From the NCBI GenBank assembly GCA_900079685.1, contig LT599018.1, positions 1,572,970 through 1,636,969 of the forward strand: a DNA stretch of 64,000 bases. The letters run 5' to 3'. This document shows positions 8,341 to 17,376 of the stretch, piece after piece; position 1 is the stretch's first letter; each line of letters starts with the position of its first letter. Below the pieces are notes generated by a model, which made no database searches, was not told the origin of the DNA, and was given only the letters and a program-made list of their open reading frames with translations. The DNA comes from an uncultured delta proteobacterium (GTDB taxonomy: Bacteria > Desulfobacterota > Desulfovibrionia > Desulfovibrionales > Desulfovibrionaceae). The translations under genes were made by a program, and so were the position numbers.

Positions 8341-10047
8341 CTACTCGTTCATTGCGGCGGATACGGTGACCATGATGACGGTGGCCGGGAACGGCCCCTT
8401 GCCCATGAAGATAACGCGCGCGTCCGTGTCCCAGCCGCCGGGCATGGGCAGGGTCACGTCGCCGGTGAAGGGCGCGGGCGCGTCTCCCATGGGCATGTCC
8501 ACCTCGCGCATGGGCAGGATGTAGGCATCCTCCCGCTGCCCGGCCCAGGCGTATCGCAGCCCCATGGTTTTGTAGACCCGCGCCATGACCTCCACGATCC
8601 TGGCCTTTTTGCCCTGGGCCGTGCCGCGCTGGGAAAGCCCTTCCAGCCGCATGGGCGCGAGCGTCCAGGAATACGGGAGCCCCGCCAGTACCCGGCTTGC
8701 GGGCACGGCCAGGGTGATCTTGCCCTCCCGAACCACGCGCGCCGGGTGGCCCGCGCCGTCCGCCAGGATATCCACGGTCTGGCCTTCAAGATGCTCCAGC
8801 CCGGCAATGACCGTGGCTTCGTCCCCCTCGTACAGCAGGGCGGAGTCCAGAAACCAGCACCCGGCCTCGTTGGTGGTTTGCCCGTCCCAGGGCGCGGCCA
8901 TGCGCTCGATAAACACGCCGTTTTTGCGCTTCACGGCCAGCCAGGTTTCCGTGTGGCCGTCCCCCGGAATGCAGGCCACGGACAACACCTCCCCGTCCGT
9001 CTCGTGGCGGTGCCAGGCGATGACCTCCTGGGCGCGCAGGTAGGTGCAGCCGACCAGGGAGCCGTCATCCATGGCGCACCAGACGATGCCGTCCGGGTTC
9101 TGGCAATCCGCGATTGCCTTTATGCCGGGCCGCACCAGGTGCTCGGACATGAGCGAGATGTCCTGGGACAGGTAACTGTCGTCCACCACGGAAAAGGCCA
9201 GGTCGCGGAGCCGCCGGGAATCCGCCGAGACGTGGACGCCCGAGGCCCCGACCAGGAGCGGCCGCACCATGGCCGAGCCGTAGTTGCTGTTCCGTTTGGC
9301 CTGGATGTTCTTGCTGGTCACGGCGGCATCGCCGTCGCCGTAGATGACCCACTCCCCGCCCGAGGTGCCGCCGAGCAGGACCTTTTGCGAGAGCAGCCAG
9401 CGGATGGCGTTGACCCGCTCGGACACCAGCGAGAGGCTCATGGCGTCCGCGTCGTCGCTGCCGGTGGTGAAGTTTTCGAAATTGCCGGTCTTGCTGGCCC
9501 AGAGCTTTTGCGGGTTCTTGGGCGCGCCGCCGAACCACAGCCGCTGCTGGTGGAAGGTGACGGCGGCGGGCCAGTTGTTTTCGCCCCAGTCCGCGGGCTG
9601 GGCGGTAAAGGCGACGTCCGCAAGCGCGAAGGTATCCGCGCCGGGCCGCGTGAGTTTGCGCGGCCTGACGCGCGGGCAGACGAGGTACATGACGTCCGCC
9701 GCCTGGCAGAAGTTGAGTTGTTTGACGTCGTCCCAGGTGTAGGCCGTGGTGACAGTGGCATTGGCCAGCAGGCCGCCGTCGCGGAAGAAGCGGATTTTGC
9801 CCGGCGACAGTTCCAGAACATAGGCTTGCTCCGTGTTGTAGATGAATTCCACGAGCCGGATTTCCTCACCCGCCGCATCGGCCACGTAGGCCGTGCCCAT
9901 GCGCTTGGTGGCCGCGCCGTGCGGGATGAGGGTCATGTTGACCATATCGGTGCAGGCCTGGCCGTACTTGCCGATATCCACCCGGCCATAGAGTTTGGGC
10001 GACCATTCCCCGGCCGTGAAGTTGGTGATTGCGACTGTTCCTTGCAT
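8341..10047 (-). CDS. phage tail/nozzle protein (stabilisation or tubular B-like)
   Basis: 568 residues starting GTVAITNFTAGEWSPKLYGR. This 'NFTAGEWSPKLYGRVDIGKY' opening is characteristic of large podovirus tail proteins that occupy the T7 gp12 (nozzle) or stabilisation-protein slot. The interior is beta-rich with repeated W-containing strands, as in a propeller-like nozzle. It lies between the Gly/Met-rich protein plus moron and the acetyltransferase-like gene. The family call is reasonably sure, the exact structural role is inferred. Confidence 0.75.
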   Translation of the reverse strand: MQGTVAITNFTAGEWSPKLYGRVDIGKYGQACTDMVNMTLIPHGAATKRMGTAYVADAAGEEIRLVEFIYNTEQAYVLELSPGKIRFFRDGGLLANATVTTAYTWDDVKQLNFCQAADVMYLVCPRVRPRKLTRPGADTFALADVAFTAQPADWGENNWPAAVTFHQQRLWFGGAPKNPQKLWASKTGNFENFTTGSDDADAMSLSLVSERVNAIRWLLSQKVLLGGTSGGEWVIYGDGDAAVTSKNIQAKRNSNYGSAMVRPLLVGASGVHVSADSRRLRDLAFSVVDDSYLSQDISLMSEHLVRPGIKAIADCQNPDGIVWCAMDDGSLVGCTYLRAQEVIAWHRHETDGEVLSVACIPGDGHTETWLAVKRKNGVFIERMAAPWDGQTTNEAGCWFLDSALLYEGDEATVIAGLEHLEGQTVDILADGAGHPARVVREGKITLAVPASRVLAGLPYSWTLAPMRLEGLSQRGTAQGKKARIVEVMARVYKTMGLRYAWAGQREDAYILPMREVDMPMGDAPAPFTGDVTLPMPGGWDTDARVIFMGKGPFPATVIMVTVSAAMNE

Positions 10048-10138
10048 GTTCCTCCTCTGATTGGAGTCTTGTGTGCCTGTTGCTTTTAGTTGATGTTCCC
10101 GCCGCCTGGGGACGTTTCGTCCCTACTGCTAAAACGCT

Positions 10139-10167
10139 TGCATCCTTTTAAAAGTACGGTAACTATA
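10139..10167 (+). promoter_or_regulatory. possible sigma-70 promoter of the moron gene
   Basis: A TTGCAT hexamer lies 16-17 bases before TAACTAT, just ahead of the lone plus-strand membrane-protein gene. The match to consensus is moderate. The gene must have its own promoter, because its neighbours are transcribed the other way. Confidence 0.35.
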
Positions 10168-10171
10168 GGCT

Positions 10172-10732
10172 ATGGAGCGCCTGTCAGAAATACTCTTCAC
10201 CTTGTCCAAAGCCGTTGGGTCCCCATATGCCCTAATCTTCTGGGTCATCCTCCTGGCTGTTTTTATGCAATGCGTGGGACCGAAAACCGCTCCGGCTGAC
10301 CCGAGTCAACGTACGCCGACAGCGACAATTGTTTTTACTACCATATCTTTCTTTTTCCCATTTAGCTTTATTAACGATGCCTTTTTTAAAGCATGGTACG
10401 TGACACAACTTTCTATAAATTTGTTATATGCAGCAATATTCCTCTTTTTACTTTTAATAACATACTGCACTATACATATAACATCCATGTTTAAACTTTA
10501 TTCATCGCCAGACAATAGAGTAAAATTTACAAAAATAACGTTATTAATACTACCTATAGTTGCATATTTATTTGAATCATTTTATTCAATATGCCAATAT
10601 ATTTCAAACATTGAAATTAATGTCCCCCGAAAACACTCCGCAATTGGAATTTTTCTCAGTGTATCTATTTTATGGTCTATACCTTGGCTTATCTACTTTA
10701 CCTTTGTGAAACATCCCCCTTATAAAAGATGA
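10172..10732 (+). CDS. low-GC multi-pass membrane protein, probable phage moron
   Basis: 186 residues with four or so hydrophobic segments (about residues 20-37, 55-70, 80-100, 118-140 and 158-175). It is the only plus-strand gene inside the structural module. From about 10320 onward the DNA is clearly AT-rich, unlike both neighbours, and codons such as ATA and TTA are common. A possible promoter (TTGCAT, 16-17 bases, TAACTA) lies just upstream at 10139-10167. The ribosome-binding site is weak. I recognise no family; autonomous prophage genes like this often alter the lysogen, for example by superinfection exclusion. Confidence 0.6.
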   Translation: MERLSEILFTLSKAVGSPYALIFWVILLAVFMQCVGPKTAPADPSQRTPTATIVFTTISFFFPFSFINDAFFKAWYVTQLSINLLYAAIFLFLLLITYCTIHITSMFKLYSSPDNRVKFTKITLLILPIVAYLFESFYSICQYISNIEINVPRKHSAIGIFLSVSILWSIPWLIYFTFVKHPPYKR

Positions 10733-10761
10733 CAGTACAACAGCCTAAAGGTATCTGCAGT

Positions 10762-12387
10762 TCATTTTTTCTTTTCTTTTTCCTCCAGTCGCTTCCTTTC
10801 TACCCCTTTCAACGTTCCACCTATTTGTGAAGCAGTATTCAGCCGCGACAAAGCAGTTGTGCCTATCGTTCCATATTTTTTTGCAACGCCTATCTTGTCA
10901 GTGATATTAAAGCCAGCCCCTTCAAGAATTTTGCCAGCGAGTTGCACTGGCGCGGCAATAGGATCAATTTTACTCCCGGCGGAAACAGCTTTTTGGCCGA
11001 TTGTTTCCATGGCTTTTCCAGCTGTCTGCACGCCCTTCCCCAACTCAGCAAGTTTGCCGGCATTAACCGCCTTTCCAGCCACTCCGGCCATCTTGCCGCC
11101 AAGACGCAGAGTGCCGCCCCCAATACCCAAAGCCGCACTGGCGTCCGCCAAAACGCCCACCGGGTCCTGCGCTATGCTCCGCTTCAAATTGTCCATGGAT
11201 CCATAGCGGTCTTTAAAATAACTGTTAATGCTGTCAGCATATTGTGTGTATTCATTCTCCTTGCCTATAATTTTATTCCCGTACCCCAGCGCTGCTTTCC
11301 CCAAATTCTCGGCTGTTCCTGGCAAATCTTTGACGGCATCCAACAAATCCGAACCAAACTGTTTCGCCGACGGCTCCAAATTCTCCCCGATCCCATGCAA
11401 TATCATTTTGGCGCTATAGTCGCGCTCCGATTCCGGGAGAGCCTGGAGACGTTCCCACTCCTCACTAAGATGTTTGTTTTTCTCCTTGCCGATATCTTCC
11501 AATTCCTTCATCCACGTTTCCATTGAATACGCCGGAGCTTGGTTGACGGATGCATCCGGCTCGTCACGGATAAAATCTATCGCAACCTCGGTCCCTTCCG
11601 GATACCCGTATCGCCTCCCGTCACGCCGGGGATCGCTTTCAGGCCACCCGAGTCCGCCGGGCAACTGGTACCCATACTGTTCCCCACCGTTCCCCCCGGA
11701 CGGATCGCGCAGAAATCCGCCGCCCTGAGATGGGGCAGTACCGGACTCCATATCCGGAATGCCCTGTATGCCGCCGGAAGACGCGCCTTCCATGCCGCCG
11801 GTCCAGCGCGGGACGCTCATGCCGCCCTCCCCGCCGCCGAGCATGCTGCTCATGATGTTCTGCACCATGGACATGACGAACCCGCCCGCCATGCCGCCGG
11901 ACATGCCTCCTCCCTGGCCCATCCCCCCGGCCCCATCCGCCATGCCGGGCATGCCGGACGCACCCTCGGCCAAACCCATGGCGTTCCCGGCCATCCCGCC
12001 GTTGCCCGCCATGCCGCCCATGCCGGTCGCCTGATCCTGCCGTAAAAGTTTAAGCCCCTCCGGATCTTCCGGTTTCGATGCATCCTTACTCGGTATTTTT
12101 ACCATTTCTCCCCGGGGCGTTTTCTCCGGCAGTTGCGATTCATCGGGCTTTTCAACCCCGCCGCCGCCCTCATTCAGCTGGCGCGGGGCCTGGCCCACCG
12201 AAAGGTTGCCGCCTTGCGGCCCTTTGGAATTGTATGTCGGCAACTGCCAGGCGTCCCCGCCGTACCCCACGGCGGAGCCGTCGCCCAGGATGCCGATGCC
12301 CCGGCCAAGGGCCTCTTCCGCCCGCATCCGTTTTTCAAATTCCTCGTCCGATAACGGCATGGGCCGAGGACGGTATCGCTCTGCCAT
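10762..12387 (-). CDS. Gly/Met-rich phage structural protein, possible ejection protein
   Basis: 541 residues from an ATG preceded by GGGGAG (MAERYRPRPMPLSDEEFEKR). Residues about 120-200 are an extreme Gly-Met repeat region (GGMAGNGGMAGNAMG, GGMGQGGGMSGGMAGG). The C-terminal half is helical, with a DRYGSMDNLKRSIAQDPVGV segment and long amphipathic, small-residue-rich stretches. The layout fits an internal virion protein that can cross membranes, but no catalytic domain is visible. It is the largest unassigned gene of the module. Confidence 0.6.
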   Translation of the reverse strand: MAERYRPRPMPLSDEEFEKRMRAEEALGRGIGILGDGSAVGYGGDAWQLPTYNSKGPQGGNLSVGQAPRQLNEGGGGVEKPDESQLPEKTPRGEMVKIPSKDASKPEDPEGLKLLRQDQATGMGGMAGNGGMAGNAMGLAEGASGMPGMADGAGGMGQGGGMSGGMAGGFVMSMVQNIMSSMLGGGEGGMSVPRWTGGMEGASSGGIQGIPDMESGTAPSQGGGFLRDPSGGNGGEQYGYQLPGGLGWPESDPRRDGRRYGYPEGTEVAIDFIRDEPDASVNQAPAYSMETWMKELEDIGKEKNKHLSEEWERLQALPESERDYSAKMILHGIGENLEPSAKQFGSDLLDAVKDLPGTAENLGKAALGYGNKIIGKENEYTQYADSINSYFKDRYGSMDNLKRSIAQDPVGVLADASAALGIGGGTLRLGGKMAGVAGKAVNAGKLAELGKGVQTAGKAMETIGQKAVSAGSKIDPIAAPVQLAGKILEGAGFNITDKIGVAKKYGTIGTTALSRLNTASQIGGTLKGVERKRLEEKEKKK

Positions 12388-12543
12388 GTACTCCCCTGTA
12401 TTGCCGGGCGGGGGCCTTCCCCCGCCCGGTTGTGCGCTGTTCCGTATTATCCGTTGCCCGTTTCCCGATTCCCGTTCCGCCGCGCAGAAGGACCTTCTCC
12501 CGCGCATCCACCGGCTCCGGCCCGGCGGCAGCGGAACGCGTCC

Positions 12544-13110
12544 TTACCCCAGACGGGCGGCCGCCCAGCGGCCCGGCCCCTTGTGGATCTGGGCTTCCCC
12601 TTCTCGCGCGTCCGCGCTCCTGGCCTCTTTCAGCCGGTCCCTGTACTGGGCGTCCAGCGATTGCGCGAGCGCCGTGGACGCCGTCGCGCCAAAGGCCATC
12701 ATGGCGGCCAGTTTCAAGGCCAGGCAGTCGCGCAAGGACGCGTCAAAGAGGTTGGCGTCCTCAACGCGCGCCACGTAGGCGATCAAGAGCTCCGGCGCAT
12801 CGGCCATGAGGCGGTCGCCCTCCACGGAAAACCGGGCCTCACCGGGTTCCGTACCCGCCAGCCGGAGGAAATCCGGCGGCAGCTGGTACTGGAACGCGAA
12901 CCCGAAAACGGGCCGCGCGGCCAGCTTCGCCAGGCGGACGCGTTTCTGGGCGCATTTCCAGATATGGGAGCGGAGCACCCCGTCGCGCGCGCCGGGCCAC
13001 ATGCGCCTGGCCCGCGCGGCGTTGGGGCTGCGTTCCTCCATATTGATTATGGGCGCCTGGCCCAGGTAATCCAGGGCCGTGTTGACGATATCCACGACGG
13101 ACGCGTTCAT
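12544..13110 (-). CDS. phage tail tubular protein A-like (T7 gp11-type adaptor)
   Basis: 188 residues starting MNASVVDIVNTALDYLGQAP. The early helix (NTALDYLGQ), the central QYQLPPDFLRLAG and the later LIAYVARVEDANLFDASLRD match the fold pattern of head-tail adaptor proteins of the gp11 group. In this module it follows capsid and a small head protein, as expected. It would bridge portal and nozzle. The C-terminus is Arg/Ala-rich. Confidence 0.75.
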   Translation of the reverse strand: MNASVVDIVNTALDYLGQAPIINMEERSPNAARARRMWPGARDGVLRSHIWKCAQKRVRLAKLAARPVFGFAFQYQLPPDFLRLAGTEPGEARFSVEGDRLMADAPELLIAYVARVEDANLFDASLRDCLALKLAAMMAFGATASTALAQSLDAQYRDRLKEARSADAREGEAQIHKGPGRWAAARLG

Positions 13111-13113
13111 GGC

Positions 13114-13341
13114 TCACACTCCCACGAGAAAGACGGCGCTTTTTCCCGCCCCGCTTTTCCCCATGTTGACGATCACGACGTCGCCGGGCCGCATGCCGTA
13201 GCGCTCGCAGGCGGCGTCAAAAAAGCCGTTCTCCCTCACGGCGGTTTCGTCCGTTCCACGGGCGTCGTATTTCCAGATGCCGCAGCCGGTGCCGGTGAGG
13301 CGTTTGGCCTCGAAGCTTTTCCCCATACGGTTCTCCGCCAT
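13114..13341 (-). CDS. small phage head-region protein
   Basis: 75 residues (MAENRMGKSFEAKRLTGTGC...). It lies between capsid and the gp11-like adaptor with gaps of only a few bases, so it is part of the late operon. The sequence GKSGAGKSAVFLVGV at the end superficially resembles a P-loop, but the protein is too short for an NTPase. I do not recognise the family; a decoration or head-completion role is guesswork. Confidence 0.55.
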   Translation of the reverse strand: MAENRMGKSFEAKRLTGTGCGIWKYDARGTDETAVRENGFFDAACERYGMRPGDVVIVNMGKSGAGKSAVFLVGV

Positions 13342-13347
13342 GCGCGC

Positions 13348-14190
13348 CTACTTGTTTTTGACGTGGAGGCAGACGATGCCGTCCTGGTCGATGGCAACGG
13401 CCCCGGCGGCGATCATGTTGTTGCACAGGTACGCGGCCTTCTCCGGCACGTAGTTGATTTCCGATTTCACGCCGTTGCCGTTTTCCGCAAGGCCCACGGC
13501 GCTTCGGTGGTACATGAGGCATTTGGTGGCGGCCGTCGCGCCGGTACCGGTCTTTTCCAGGCCGGTGTGCATCATCCACACGGTATTGAGCCAGCGTTTG
13601 GATTCCGTGCCCTTGAGCCAGGCGAAGTCGCCGTCGCCTACGTAATCCGCGTTGGCGAACTGCTCGATCTTGAGCAGCGCGTTCCACTGCTGCGGGCCGA
13701 CGATGGCGAAGCGGTTGCCGTCATCCGGCACGGTGGCCTCGTTCAGCTGCGCGAAGGCTTCCAGGCAGTTGTCGAGGGTCAGCACCGCCGCGCCCGTGCC
13801 GAGAATCTGGCTCGCGGGCAGAGCTTTGAGGGCCGCCGCGATGATGATCTCGTCAATCTTGCGGCCCACGGCGTACCCGCCCGCCTGGGCCAGGGCCCGG
13901 CGCTCGTCGTGCTGGATTTTGAACTCGTCCAGCTTGTCCACGTAGTCCGGGGCGTACCAGTCCTGCAAAATCGCCTCGACCTGGGAGTGGTCCACGTTCA
14001 TGGGCGTGACCATGCCGCCCCGCGTCTTCTGCGTGGCGACGCCCTTGCCGATCTTCATGAACTTGGTGGTGGACCCGACGACGCCGGACTTCACGCGGAC
14101 CGTGTTGCGCAGGCGGCTGCCGCCTTCCTGGTACTGGACATGAACCTCGCCCTCGTACTGTGTGATAAACGTAGTGGAAACATCAGCCAT
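13348..14190 (-). CDS. major capsid protein
   Basis: 280 residues starting MADVSTTFITQYEGEVHVQY. The pattern (N-terminal strand-rich arm, RLRNTVRVKSGVVGSTTKF, then WYAPDYVDKLDEFKIQHDER, and RFAIVGPQQWNALLKIEQF) is that of podovirus capsid proteins found next to a gp9-like scaffold. GGAGAAAAAA precedes the start. Order portal - Bbp19-like - scaffold - capsid supports the call. An intergenic hairpin repeat separates it from the scaffold gene. Confidence 0.82.
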   Translation of the reverse strand: MADVSTTFITQYEGEVHVQYQEGGSRLRNTVRVKSGVVGSTTKFMKIGKGVATQKTRGGMVTPMNVDHSQVEAILQDWYAPDYVDKLDEFKIQHDERRALAQAGGYAVGRKIDEIIIAAALKALPASQILGTGAAVLTLDNCLEAFAQLNEATVPDDGNRFAIVGPQQWNALLKIEQFANADYVGDGDFAWLKGTESKRWLNTVWMMHTGLEKTGTGATAATKCLMYHRSAVGLAENGNGVKSEINYVPEKAAYLCNNMIAAGAVAIDQDGIVCLHVKNK

Positions 14191-14260
14191 TTTTTTCTCC
14201 TCGTTAAATGGTTGCTCGCCGGGGCCGGAGCCGGCGCGCGGGACGGGGACCGTCCAGTCT

Positions 14261-14383
14261 CAATGAGGATTTTCGTTCTCTGGCAAGGAAGGCGAGTTCC
14301 GGGCGGAGCGCGGTGTATATGGACATACACAAGCTTCGCACGGGACGAGCCTGACGCGGCCAGAGGGCGAAAAGACCATTGAG
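14261..14383. repeat. intergenic hairpin repeat, copy A
   Basis: About 122 bp with outer arms beginning CAATGAGGATTTTCG and ending CGAAAAGACCATTG, and a long inner stem whose 14-base arms are GTTCCGGGCGGAGC and GCTTCGCACGGGAC, capped by GTGTATATGGACATACAC. Copies B (26396) and D (58655) share this plan with different bases in paired positions. It lies between scaffold and capsid genes of the prophage and could process, attenuate or stabilise the late mRNA. Confidence 0.8.
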
Positions 14384-14411
14384 CCCCCCGCCCCTCGCGA
14401 CGGTTCCCGCC

Positions 14412-15140
14412 TTACCGCTTCACCCGCGCGGCGAGCGCCTCGACCTTGCGTACGGCCGTGGGGTCGTTCCGGCGGTAAGCCTCGGACTGGATGACCCGGA
14501 TCATCTCGGCCCTGGCGGCTTCTCCCACGGGCAACGCGCCTTTGGCCGCGCCCGTGAGGCGCATGGCGTCTTCCCCGACCATGCGGCCCACGGCATGGGC
14601 CATGCGGAGCACCAGGGGATGCGCGGAAAGCCCTTCGGCATCCAGCTCGTTCCCGATTTTCAGGAACCGCGCCCCGCGCCGGGCGATATCCACGTTCCGG
14701 GCCGTCTCGGCGGGCCAGAGACGGTTCACTGTTTCCGTAAGGCTGTGGTTATACGCCGCGTTGTCTTCCGCGATGCCGTCCGCGAGCACCTTGCCCACGG
14801 TGTCGAAGAGCGCCACGGCCTGGGTGTCCGTCAGTTTGCAGGCGTGGCAGACGTCCATGAACGCTTCCCGGTCCCCGTCCAGAATGCCGGAAACCCGGGC
14901 GGCGATATCCTCGTGAACGCCCTCCCCGGCCCAGGTTTGGGGCAGGACGTACCCGTCCCGCGTTTCCGGCGTCGCGCCAGTAGTACCAGGCGTGCCGGAG
15001 CCAGGGCTATCCCCGGCCCCCTGTCCGTAATCGGGCGCGGAACCGTCTCCGGTTGCGCTCCCGTTCGTATTGCCGCCATATGCCGCGTCATCCGGGCCGG
15101 TTCCGGCATCCGTTGACGTCATTCCCTCGAACTCATCCAT
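14412..15140 (-). CDS. phage scaffolding protein (T7 gp9-like)
   Basis: 242 residues. The first ~65 are Gly/Asp/Thr-rich and disordered. The rest is helical (YVLPQTWAGEGVHEDIAARV, VCHACKLTDTQAVALFDTVG, ...EALAARVKR) with a basic C-terminus, the usual design for scaffold proteins that bind capsid through their C-terminal tail. It sits immediately before the capsid gene. Its start overlaps the stop of the Bbp19-like gene by eight bases. Confidence 0.75.
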   Translation of the reverse strand: MDEFEGMTSTDAGTGPDDAAYGGNTNGSATGDGSAPDYGQGAGDSPGSGTPGTTGATPETRDGYVLPQTWAGEGVHEDIAARVSGILDGDREAFMDVCHACKLTDTQAVALFDTVGKVLADGIAEDNAAYNHSLTETVNRLWPAETARNVDIARRGARFLKIGNELDAEGLSAHPLVLRMAHAVGRMVGEDAMRLTGAAKGALPVGEAARAEMIRVIQSEAYRRNDPTAVRKVEALAARVKR

Positions 15141-15375
15141 GGTCTTCCTCCGTGGTTGTCAGTGTGCGCACGATGCGCAGGGCCAGCGCCCGCTCCCCGT
15201 CGTGAAAGGCGCGCTCTTCCGCGCTCTGGCCGGGCAAGGGCGCCCGCTTGAGACTGGTTGTTATGTCCGCGAGGACCAGGCGTCCGGCCGGGCTTGCGAA
15301 AACGCCCCTGTAGGCGGCCCTGAGGTCGGCTTTGTCCACGGCTGCGCGGGATGTGAAAAGAATTCCCTCGATCAT
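15133..15375 (-). CDS. Bbp19-like small phage protein
   Basis: 80 residues. The core FASPAGRLVLADITTSLKR and the ending DGERALALRIVRTL follow the pattern of the Bbp19-like phage domain (named after Bordetella phage BPP-1), a small helical protein coded just after the portal. It overlaps the portal stop by four bases and the scaffold start by eight, so translation is tightly coupled. Its molecular role is not established. Confidence 0.7.
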   Translation of the reverse strand: MIEGILFTSRAAVDKADLRAAYRGVFASPAGRLVLADITTSLKRAPLPGQSAEERAFHDGERALALRIVRTLTTTEEDHG

Positions 15376-17144
15376 GCGCCCCCCTGTTCCCGCGCGACCG
15401 GTTGCATGGCCTCGGCGGCCTCTTTGCGCTCCTTGGCGACCACGGCCGCGTCGCGCAGGTATTTCTGGGGGTAGCCGAACATGTCCTGGGTATCGCGGAC
15501 GATCGCGTCGCCGTCGAAGTTCGCCAGAACGTCCGGGTTGGCCTGGACCACGGGCATGATGAAGGACATGGCCGCCGCGAAGCTTTCCGCCTCCCCCTGC
15601 TTCTGCGCCCGCGCGATGGGCGAGACGTACTTGGCCTGGGTCTCCCGGCCGCGTATGGACTCCGGCGCGGCCGGCAGCCTGCCCGCGCGGTACAGCAGGG
15701 CGAAGGTTCTGGCGACCAGCGGGCCGAGGAACTCCGATTGCAGCCGCCCCAGAACCGGGCCGAGAACGAGCATCTGCTTGCGTTCGCGGGCCGCGACCTC
15801 CGTGGCCGTCATCTGCGGCCCCCCGGCCATCTGGATGCGGTCGTTCAGAAAGGCCCGGCGCACGGCCTCCTGGCGTTTGGTGATGATGGCTTCCATCACT
15901 TCCAGGTTCACGGCCACCGGCAGCGTGGCGATGCGGTCGCCGTGGCCCGGCGTGTAATAGGTGATGCCCCCGGAATGGGTGTTGATCTTGCCGAGCACGC
16001 CGTCGTCCGGCACCAGCAGGGGCGGGTCGGCCTGTTTTTCCGCCGCCGTGAGCTGGGCCGCCGCCACCGCGTTCAAGACCCGGATGTCCGGCAGGGCGGC
16101 ATGGCCCGGCCCCCTGCCGTAGACCTCTCCGCTGCGTTTGGCCCAGCGCGGCGCCTGGAAAGGCGGCTCGAAGTACCCGCCCGCGTGCAGCAGGCGTTTG
16201 TCCGCCGTCTCGTAATACACGGAGATGAAGGGATGCCGGTCCGGGAGGACCGGTTCGAACGCTTCGCCGCCCGCTTCCAGGTCCAGGCCGAGCCCGGCCG
16301 CGAGGCCTTCCTCCCGTGGCCCGGCGGGCGCGTCATCCAGTATGTTTTCCGGCAATGTATTTTCCGGCGGGGCGTTTTCCGAAGCGCCCTCCCCGGCCTT
16401 GTCTTCCTCGTCCCACAGACGCAGGTTTTCCGGCAGTTTTTCGCGGGGCATGACCAGATGCGTGACGCCGAAATGCTTCTGCGGATCTTTTTCCGCCGCC
16501 CGTTTGACCGCGTCGGAAACCCGGTCGCCGAACTCCTCGATCATCTGCGAAGCGGTCAGGGTGTAGCGCCGCACGATGGTATCCACCTGGCCCGCGGCGT
16601 TTTCCGCTATGGCGCACTGGGCCGGGGAGAGAGCGCGAAAACGCAGTCCTTCGCCCACGCGGCTTTCGCTCCAGAACACCCCCCAGCCGAAGACCGGCAG
16701 GTCCATGTAAAACGCGTTGACCTCGTTCTGGAATCCGGTGGCCGGGTCCGCGAAGGCCTGCAGCATGAGCCGGGTTGCTTCGGTCAGCCATTCCCCGGCT
16801 TCCCCGCCGACGGTGCCGTCGCCGTCCGCGAGCTCGAGGCGGAACCAGCTCGCGGCCGGGTTTGTCAAAAGGCTTCCCAGGGCCGCGCTGAGCATCTGCG
16901 CGGCTTCTTCCGGGGTACCGTCCCATATTTCCCGGCGGCCTTCCTCGTCCGGCCCGAGGCCGTAATGCGGGCTGCCGTCATCCGGATGCGCGAAGGACTG
17001 CCGGTCCGGGTAGATATACCGCGCCAGTTCTTCCATGCGGGAATCGATGGTTTCGCGCCCTTTCCACACGGCTTCCGCGATGGCAGCGAGCCCGTCCATG
17101 CCGCACGCCCGGTGTTTCACGGGCGGGATGTATGCTTCACTCAC
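15372..17144 (-). CDS. portal (head-to-tail connector) protein
   Basis: 590 residues, the usual length for podovirus connectors. Conserved-looking stretches are IAEAVWKGRETIDSRMEELA, IYPDRQSFAHPDD, WDGTPEEAAQMLSAALGSLL and TNPAASWFRLEL near the start, and VAARERKQMLVLGPVLGRLQ toward the end, as in BPP-1/T7-like portals. Dodecameric portals form the DNA channel and dock TerL. A roughly 90-residue acidic, Pro-rich insert in the middle (EEDKAGEGASENAPPENT...) is unusual and could be a variable loop. Confidence 0.85.
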   Translation of the reverse strand: MSEAYIPPVKHRACGMDGLAAIAEAVWKGRETIDSRMEELARYIYPDRQSFAHPDDGSPHYGLGPDEEGRREIWDGTPEEAAQMLSAALGSLLTNPAASWFRLELADGDGTVGGEAGEWLTEATRLMLQAFADPATGFQNEVNAFYMDLPVFGWGVFWSESRVGEGLRFRALSPAQCAIAENAAGQVDTIVRRYTLTASQMIEEFGDRVSDAVKRAAEKDPQKHFGVTHLVMPREKLPENLRLWDEEDKAGEGASENAPPENTLPENILDDAPAGPREEGLAAGLGLDLEAGGEAFEPVLPDRHPFISVYYETADKRLLHAGGYFEPPFQAPRWAKRSGEVYGRGPGHAALPDIRVLNAVAAAQLTAAEKQADPPLLVPDDGVLGKINTHSGGITYYTPGHGDRIATLPVAVNLEVMEAIITKRQEAVRRAFLNDRIQMAGGPQMTATEVAARERKQMLVLGPVLGRLQSEFLGPLVARTFALLYRAGRLPAAPESIRGRETQAKYVSPIARAQKQGEAESFAAAMSFIMPVVQANPDVLANFDGDAIVRDTQDMFGYPQKYLRDAAVVAKERKEAAEAMQPVAREQGGA

Positions 17145-17375
17145 TCATTCCCCCAGCAGTTTTTTCCGCGTAACGCCCGCCTCATCCCCGTAGGAGCCGC
17201 CGAGCACCGTGCCGCTCATGCCCTTGTCCGCGAGCGCCGCCCGCTTGCGGACGGCTTCGTCTTCAGCTTTTTTCCGTTCCGCCTCCAGGTCGGGCGTTTC
17301 CGGCACCTTGGCGCTCGGCGTGGAGCCGAACACCTTGCCCGAAATTTTGGATAACCCCTTGGCCACTCCACCCAT
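17145..17375 (-). CDS. small basic phage protein between TerL and portal
   Basis: 76 residues (MGGVAKGLSKISGKVFGSTP...). It has a charged helix (EAERKKAEDEAVRKRAALAD) and a Gly-rich end (GTVLGGSYGDEAGVTRKKLL). It abuts the portal start with no gap and begins one base after the TerL stop. Similar short genes occur here in related phages, but I know of no assigned function. Confidence 0.6.
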   Translation of the reverse strand: MGGVAKGLSKISGKVFGSTPSAKVPETPDLEAERKKAEDEAVRKRAALADKGMSGTVLGGSYGDEAGVTRKKLLGE

Positions 17376-17376
17376 G

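Noticed and set aside
8290-10089. 599-codon plus-strand open frame opposite the nozzle-like gene
   Set aside because: It is the mirror frame of a well-supported 568-residue phage protein in GC-rich DNA. Its translation is His/Arg/Gly-biased with no motif.
12430-14382. 650-codon plus-strand frame opposite adaptor and capsid genes
   Set aside because: It spans three real minus-strand genes and their gaps, has shadow-type composition and no ribosome-binding site.
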